Assembly: GCA_021203115.1 (NCBI GenBank)
Contig: JAJQBV010000125.1
Location: 2,989 to 12,275 of the forward strand
Length of the DNA: 9,287 nucleotides
Source: Clostridiales bacterium
Lineage (GTDB): Bacteria > Bacillota > Clostridia > Lachnospirales > Lachnospiraceae
Direction of reading: 5' to 3'
Shown piece by piece: positions 6,806 through 9,287 of this stretch. The stretch's first letter is position 1, and each line of letters begins with the position of its first letter. Under the pieces are notes generated by a model. That model had not been told where the DNA came from, ran no database searches, and saw only the letters and a program-made list of their open reading frames with translations. The translations under genes and the position numbers were made by a program.

Positions 6806-8125
6806 ATGTCAGGAAAGGAAAATACGCGGAGCATTGTCGTGGACATTCTGTTAGCGGTGGATCGAGACGGAGAGATGTCTCACCTCGCGCTCCGAAAGAC
6901 CTTAGATCAATATCGCTTCCTGCCCCGGCATGACCGTGCATTTATCCGGCGCGTCAGCATGGGCACGATCGAGCGGATGATTGAGCTGGATTACATCATC
7001 GATCATTTCTCCAAAACAAAAGTAAAAAAAATGAAGCCTGTGATTCGCGCTATCTTACGTTCCGCTGTCTATCAGATGAAATACATGGATGCGGTGCCGG
7101 ACTCCGCCGCCTGCAATGAGGCGGTGAAGCTGGCTGGGCAGCGCGGATTTTCCGGGCTCCGCGGTTTTGTGAATGGTGTCCTGCGCAGTGTATGCGCAGG
7201 AAAGAGCGGCCTCACATATCTGTCCATGGAAGAGGAGCCGGTTCGTGCGCTTTCTGTCCGTTATTCCATGCCGGAGTGGTTGATCAGGCGATTTTGCGAA
7301 GCGTATGGCCGGGAACGGTGCGTTCACATCCTGGAAGCATTTTTAAATGACGACGACAGTACCTGTGTCCGCGTTGACACCAACAGGGAATCTGTTGATG
7401 AGGTATGCCAGTCTCTTCGATCACAGGGGATCAGCGTGGCGCCGGACGACCGTTTTCCCTATGTGCTTCACATAAGCGGATATGACAGGCTTGATAAAAT
7501 ATCGGAGTTTGCAGACGGCATTCTCTATGTTCAGGATATCGCCTCCATGATGGTCGCCGGGACGGCGCAGCCGAAGGAGAGGGATTTCATTCTTGATGTG
7601 TGTGCCGCGCCGGGCGGAAAGAGTCTGCATCTGGCGCAGATGATGCGCGGAACCGGTATGGTGGAGGCGCGCGATCTCACCGAATACAAGGTCGGCCTGA
7701 TCCGTGAAAATATCAGCCGCTGTCGTGCGAAAAACATGCGGGCGGCCGTTCATGACGCGCTGGACTATGATCCGGGGATGGAGGAGAAGGCGGACATCGT
7801 CATCGCAGACCTTCCCTGCTCCGGACTTGGCGTGATCGGGCGAAAAGCGGCCATCAAATACCGGACATCGGAAGAGAAAATCCGGGAGCTGGCTGCGCTG
7901 CAGCGTCAGATTCTCGATGTTGTTTGGCGGTATGTGAAGCCGGGAGGCTCTCTTCTATACAGCACATGTACGATGACGAAGGAAGAAAATCAGGAGAATA
8001 CCGCTTGGTTTTTAAGGCATCACACCCGGTTTTCCCTGTGTTCCGAGAAACAGTATCTGCCGGACGAGGGGTGCGACGGATTTTACATTGCACGGTTTGT
8101 CCGGCATGCAAAAACGCCCGAATGA
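6806..8125 (+). CDS. rsmB: 16S rRNA (cytosine-967-C5) methyltransferase
   Basis: RsmB methylates C967 (E. coli numbering) of 16S rRNA using S-adenosylmethionine. The N-terminal 130 or so residues are the NusB-like RNA-binding domain. The Rossmann-fold methyltransferase domain contains the SAM motif DVCAAPGGKS from residue 264, PCSG (337-340, Cys338) and STCT (386-389, catalytic Cys388). These two cysteines are typical of RNA m5C methyltransferases. I chose ATG 6806, giving 439 residues; the frame is open further upstream into fmt, but that extension has no family resemblance. The fmt stop (6802-6804) is one base upstream, and GGGG near 6795 is a modest ribosome binding site. The end overlaps an ATGA with a possible rlmN start at 8122. 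Confidence 0.94.
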   Translation: MSGKENTRSIVVDILLAVDRDGEMSHLALRKTLDQYRFLPRHDRAFIRRVSMGTIERMIELDYIIDHFSKTKVKKMKPVIRAILRSAVYQMKYMDAVPDSAACNEAVKLAGQRGFSGLRGFVNGVLRSVCAGKSGLTYLSMEEEPVRALSVRYSMPEWLIRRFCEAYGRERCVHILEAFLNDDDSTCVRVDTNRESVDEVCQSLRSQGISVAPDDRFPYVLHISGYDRLDKISEFADGILYVQDIASMMVAGTAQPKERDFILDVCAAPGGKSLHLAQMMRGTGMVEARDLTEYKVGLIRENISRCRAKNMRAAVHDALDYDPGMEEKADIVIADLPCSGLGVIGRKAAIKYRTSEEKIRELAALQRQILDVVWRYVKPGGSLLYSTCTMTKEENQENTAWFLRHHTRFSLCSEKQYLPDEGCDGFYIARFVRHAKTPE

Positions 8126-8136
8126 GAGAGATAAAT

Positions 8137-9180
8137 ATGGAGAAAACAGACATAAAATCCCTTCCGTTAGCTCAACTGGAGCAGTGGATTCTGGAACAGG
8201 GCGAAAAGAAATTTCGCGCCGCCCAGATCTATCAGTGGATGCATCAGAAGCTGGCGGACAGCCCGGATGCCATGACCAACATTTCGGCTGTGCTTCGCTC
8301 AAAGCTTGCCGCAGAGTGCAGATATACCGTGCTTCGTCAGGTTGCCTGTCAGGTGTCAGAGAAGGACGGGACACGGAAATACCTCTTTGCATTGTCGGAC
8401 GGCAACATGGTGGAGAGCGTTCTGATGCGCTACAAACACGGCAATTCCGTCTGTATTTCTTCCCAGGCAGGATGCCGCATGGGGTGCCGGTTCTGCGCCT
8501 CCACACTGGACGGGCTTGTCCGCAACCTGACACCGGCGGAAATGCTGGATCAGATTTACCGGATTCAGGCGGATACCGGAGAACGTGTCTCCAATGTTGT
8601 GGTGATGGGAACCGGGGAACCGCTGGACAATTATGAAAATCTTCTGATTTTTCTCCGCATGCTGACCGATGAAAACGGCCTGCATATCAGCCAGCGCAAT
8701 GTCACGGTCTCCACCTGCGGACTGGTTCCGAAAATGCGGCAGCTGGCGGAGGAGAATCTGCAGATCACGCTCGCGCTTTCCCTTCATGCCGCAACCCAGC
8801 GCAAAAGAGAGCAGCTGATGCCGGTGGCAAAGCGGTATGAAATTCATGAGCTGATCGATGCCTGCGCATACTATTTTAAAAAAACCGGTCGCCGGATCAC
8901 GATCGAGTACAGTCTGGTTTCGGGTGTAAATGATACCGGACAGGATGCGGAGGAGCTGGCCGGGTTGATTGGCGGATTACACTGCCATGTCAATCTGATT
9001 CCCGTCAATCCTATAAAAGAGCGTGACTACCGGAGACCGGACCGAAAAGGTGTCATGGCTTTTCAGTCCTGCCTTGAGCGGCACGGAATCGTCAGTACCG
9101 TCCGGAGAGAAATGGGACAGGATATTGACGGAGCATGCGGACAGCTCCGAAAACGATATGCAGAGAACAATTTTACATAA
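8137..9180 (+). CDS. rlmN: Dual-specificity 23S rRNA A2503 / tRNA A37 C2-methyltransferase (radical SAM)
   Basis: RlmN makes 2-methyladenosine at A2503 of 23S rRNA, in the peptide exit tunnel, and at A37 of some tRNAs. The 347 residues from ATG 8137 are of normal length. The radical-SAM cluster motif is C113-x3-C117-x2-C120 in QAGCRMGCRFC. C106 (SVCISSQ) and C334 (GACGQL) match the positions of the acid/base Cys118 and the methyl-carrying Cys355 of E. coli RlmN. The GEP motif is in VMGTGEPLDN. An in-frame ATG at 8122 overlaps the rsmB stop (ATGA) and would add five residues (MREIN). I prefer 8137 because GAGAGA lies just upstream and family N-termini resemble MEKTDIKSL. C106 separates nothing from Cfr, but the genomic context fits RlmN. 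Confidence 0.94.
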   Translation: MEKTDIKSLPLAQLEQWILEQGEKKFRAAQIYQWMHQKLADSPDAMTNISAVLRSKLAAECRYTVLRQVACQVSEKDGTRKYLFALSDGNMVESVLMRYKHGNSVCISSQAGCRMGCRFCASTLDGLVRNLTPAEMLDQIYRIQADTGERVSNVVVMGTGEPLDNYENLLIFLRMLTDENGLHISQRNVTVSTCGLVPKMRQLAEENLQITLALSLHAATQRKREQLMPVAKRYEIHELIDACAYYFKKTGRRITIEYSLVSGVNDTGQDAEELAGLIGGLHCHVNLIPVNPIKERDYRRPDRKGVMAFQSCLERHGIVSTVRREMGQDIDGACGQLRKRYAENNFT

Positions 9181-9206
9181 AAATGTGAAGGATGAGCCGT
9201 ATTGAC

Positions 9207-9235
9207 TTGTCCTTTTGATTTTCTTGTGCTAAAAT
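9207..9235 (+). promoter_or_regulatory. Sigma-A-like promoter pointing out of the window
   Basis: TTGTCC (9207-9212) and TAAAAT (9230-9235) are separated by 17 bases, and TGC directly before the -10 makes it an extended -10. An overlapping TTGACT at 9202-9207 is a better -35 hexamer but lies 22 bases from the -10. The transcript would start near 9241-9243. No coding sequence or recognisable RNA gene begins before the edge, so the target is unknown. Confidence 0.5.
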
Positions 9236-9287
9236 CCCGTCTTTGACAGTTAGTACAGTTAAAGAATCGCTCCAAGCCTTGAAATAC

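Noticed and set aside
5257..6846. 529-codon open frame on the minus strand antisense to def and fmt
   Set aside because: It mirrors two certain genes with complete active sites. Its composition (rich in His, Arg, Leu, Cys) is that of a codon-bias shadow, and it shows no domain or ribosome binding site.
7924..8136. Upstream extension of rlmN across rsmB
   Set aside because: The frame is open but lies over the certain rsmB active-site region, and RlmN proteins begin near the ATG at 8137.
8012..8533. 173-codon minus-strand frame and other antisense frames over rsmB and rlmN
   Set aside because: They lie opposite genes with clear catalytic motifs and show no recognisable protein features.

Overview
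The window looks like a chromosomal segment of an anaerobic Clostridia-class Firmicute, most likely a moderately GC-rich member of the Lachnospiraceae. This rests on three things: the Na+-pumping decarboxylase genes, the priA-def-fmt-rsmB-rlmN gene order typical of Firmicutes, and AGGAGG-type ribosome binding sites. The species assignment is inference. Every gene I can support is on the + strand.

Region 1 (1-2159) is the 3' part of a sodium-pumping oxaloacetate decarboxylase operon. It holds the C-terminal half of the membrane beta subunit (oadB, running off the left edge) and the carboxyltransferase alpha subunit (oadA), followed by a hairpin terminator. oadA is interrupted by an in-frame amber codon (1804-1806) where the family has a conserved tyrosine, yet its last 91 codons remain intact and in frame.

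Region 2 (2129-2958) has a promoter-like extended -10 inside the loop of that terminator, then a GreA-family transcript cleavage factor gene. That gene also carries an in-frame amber codon (2324-2326), at the position of the catalytic glutamate of the coiled-coil tip. After it comes a 257-base gene-free stretch dominated by a 185-bp near-palindromic element (2726-2910). Its 27-bp terminal inverted repeats have one mismatch, and short stems continue inward to a tip hairpin. It resembles a MITE or a long structured RNA element.

Region 3 (2959-9180) is a tightly packed housekeeping operon: priA (replication restart helicase), def (peptide deformylase, with an unusual acidic repeat tail), fmt (Met-tRNA formyltransferase, probable TTG start), rsmB (16S rRNA m5C methyltransferase) and rlmN (23S rRNA/tRNA m2A radical-SAM methyltransferase). 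fmt and def put on and take off the N-formyl group of initiator methionine. rsmB and rlmN modify the rRNAs of the same translation machinery. All key catalytic residues I checked in these five genes are present.

Region 4 (9181-9287) holds a good sigma-A-like promoter pointing right and no gene before the edge.

The main puzzle is two amber codons in consecutive, otherwise well-preserved genes. The third UAG in a supported gene, at the end of oadB, is followed seven codons later by an in-frame UAA. Independent nonsense mutations, sequence errors and UAG read-through all remain possible. The sequence alone does not decide.
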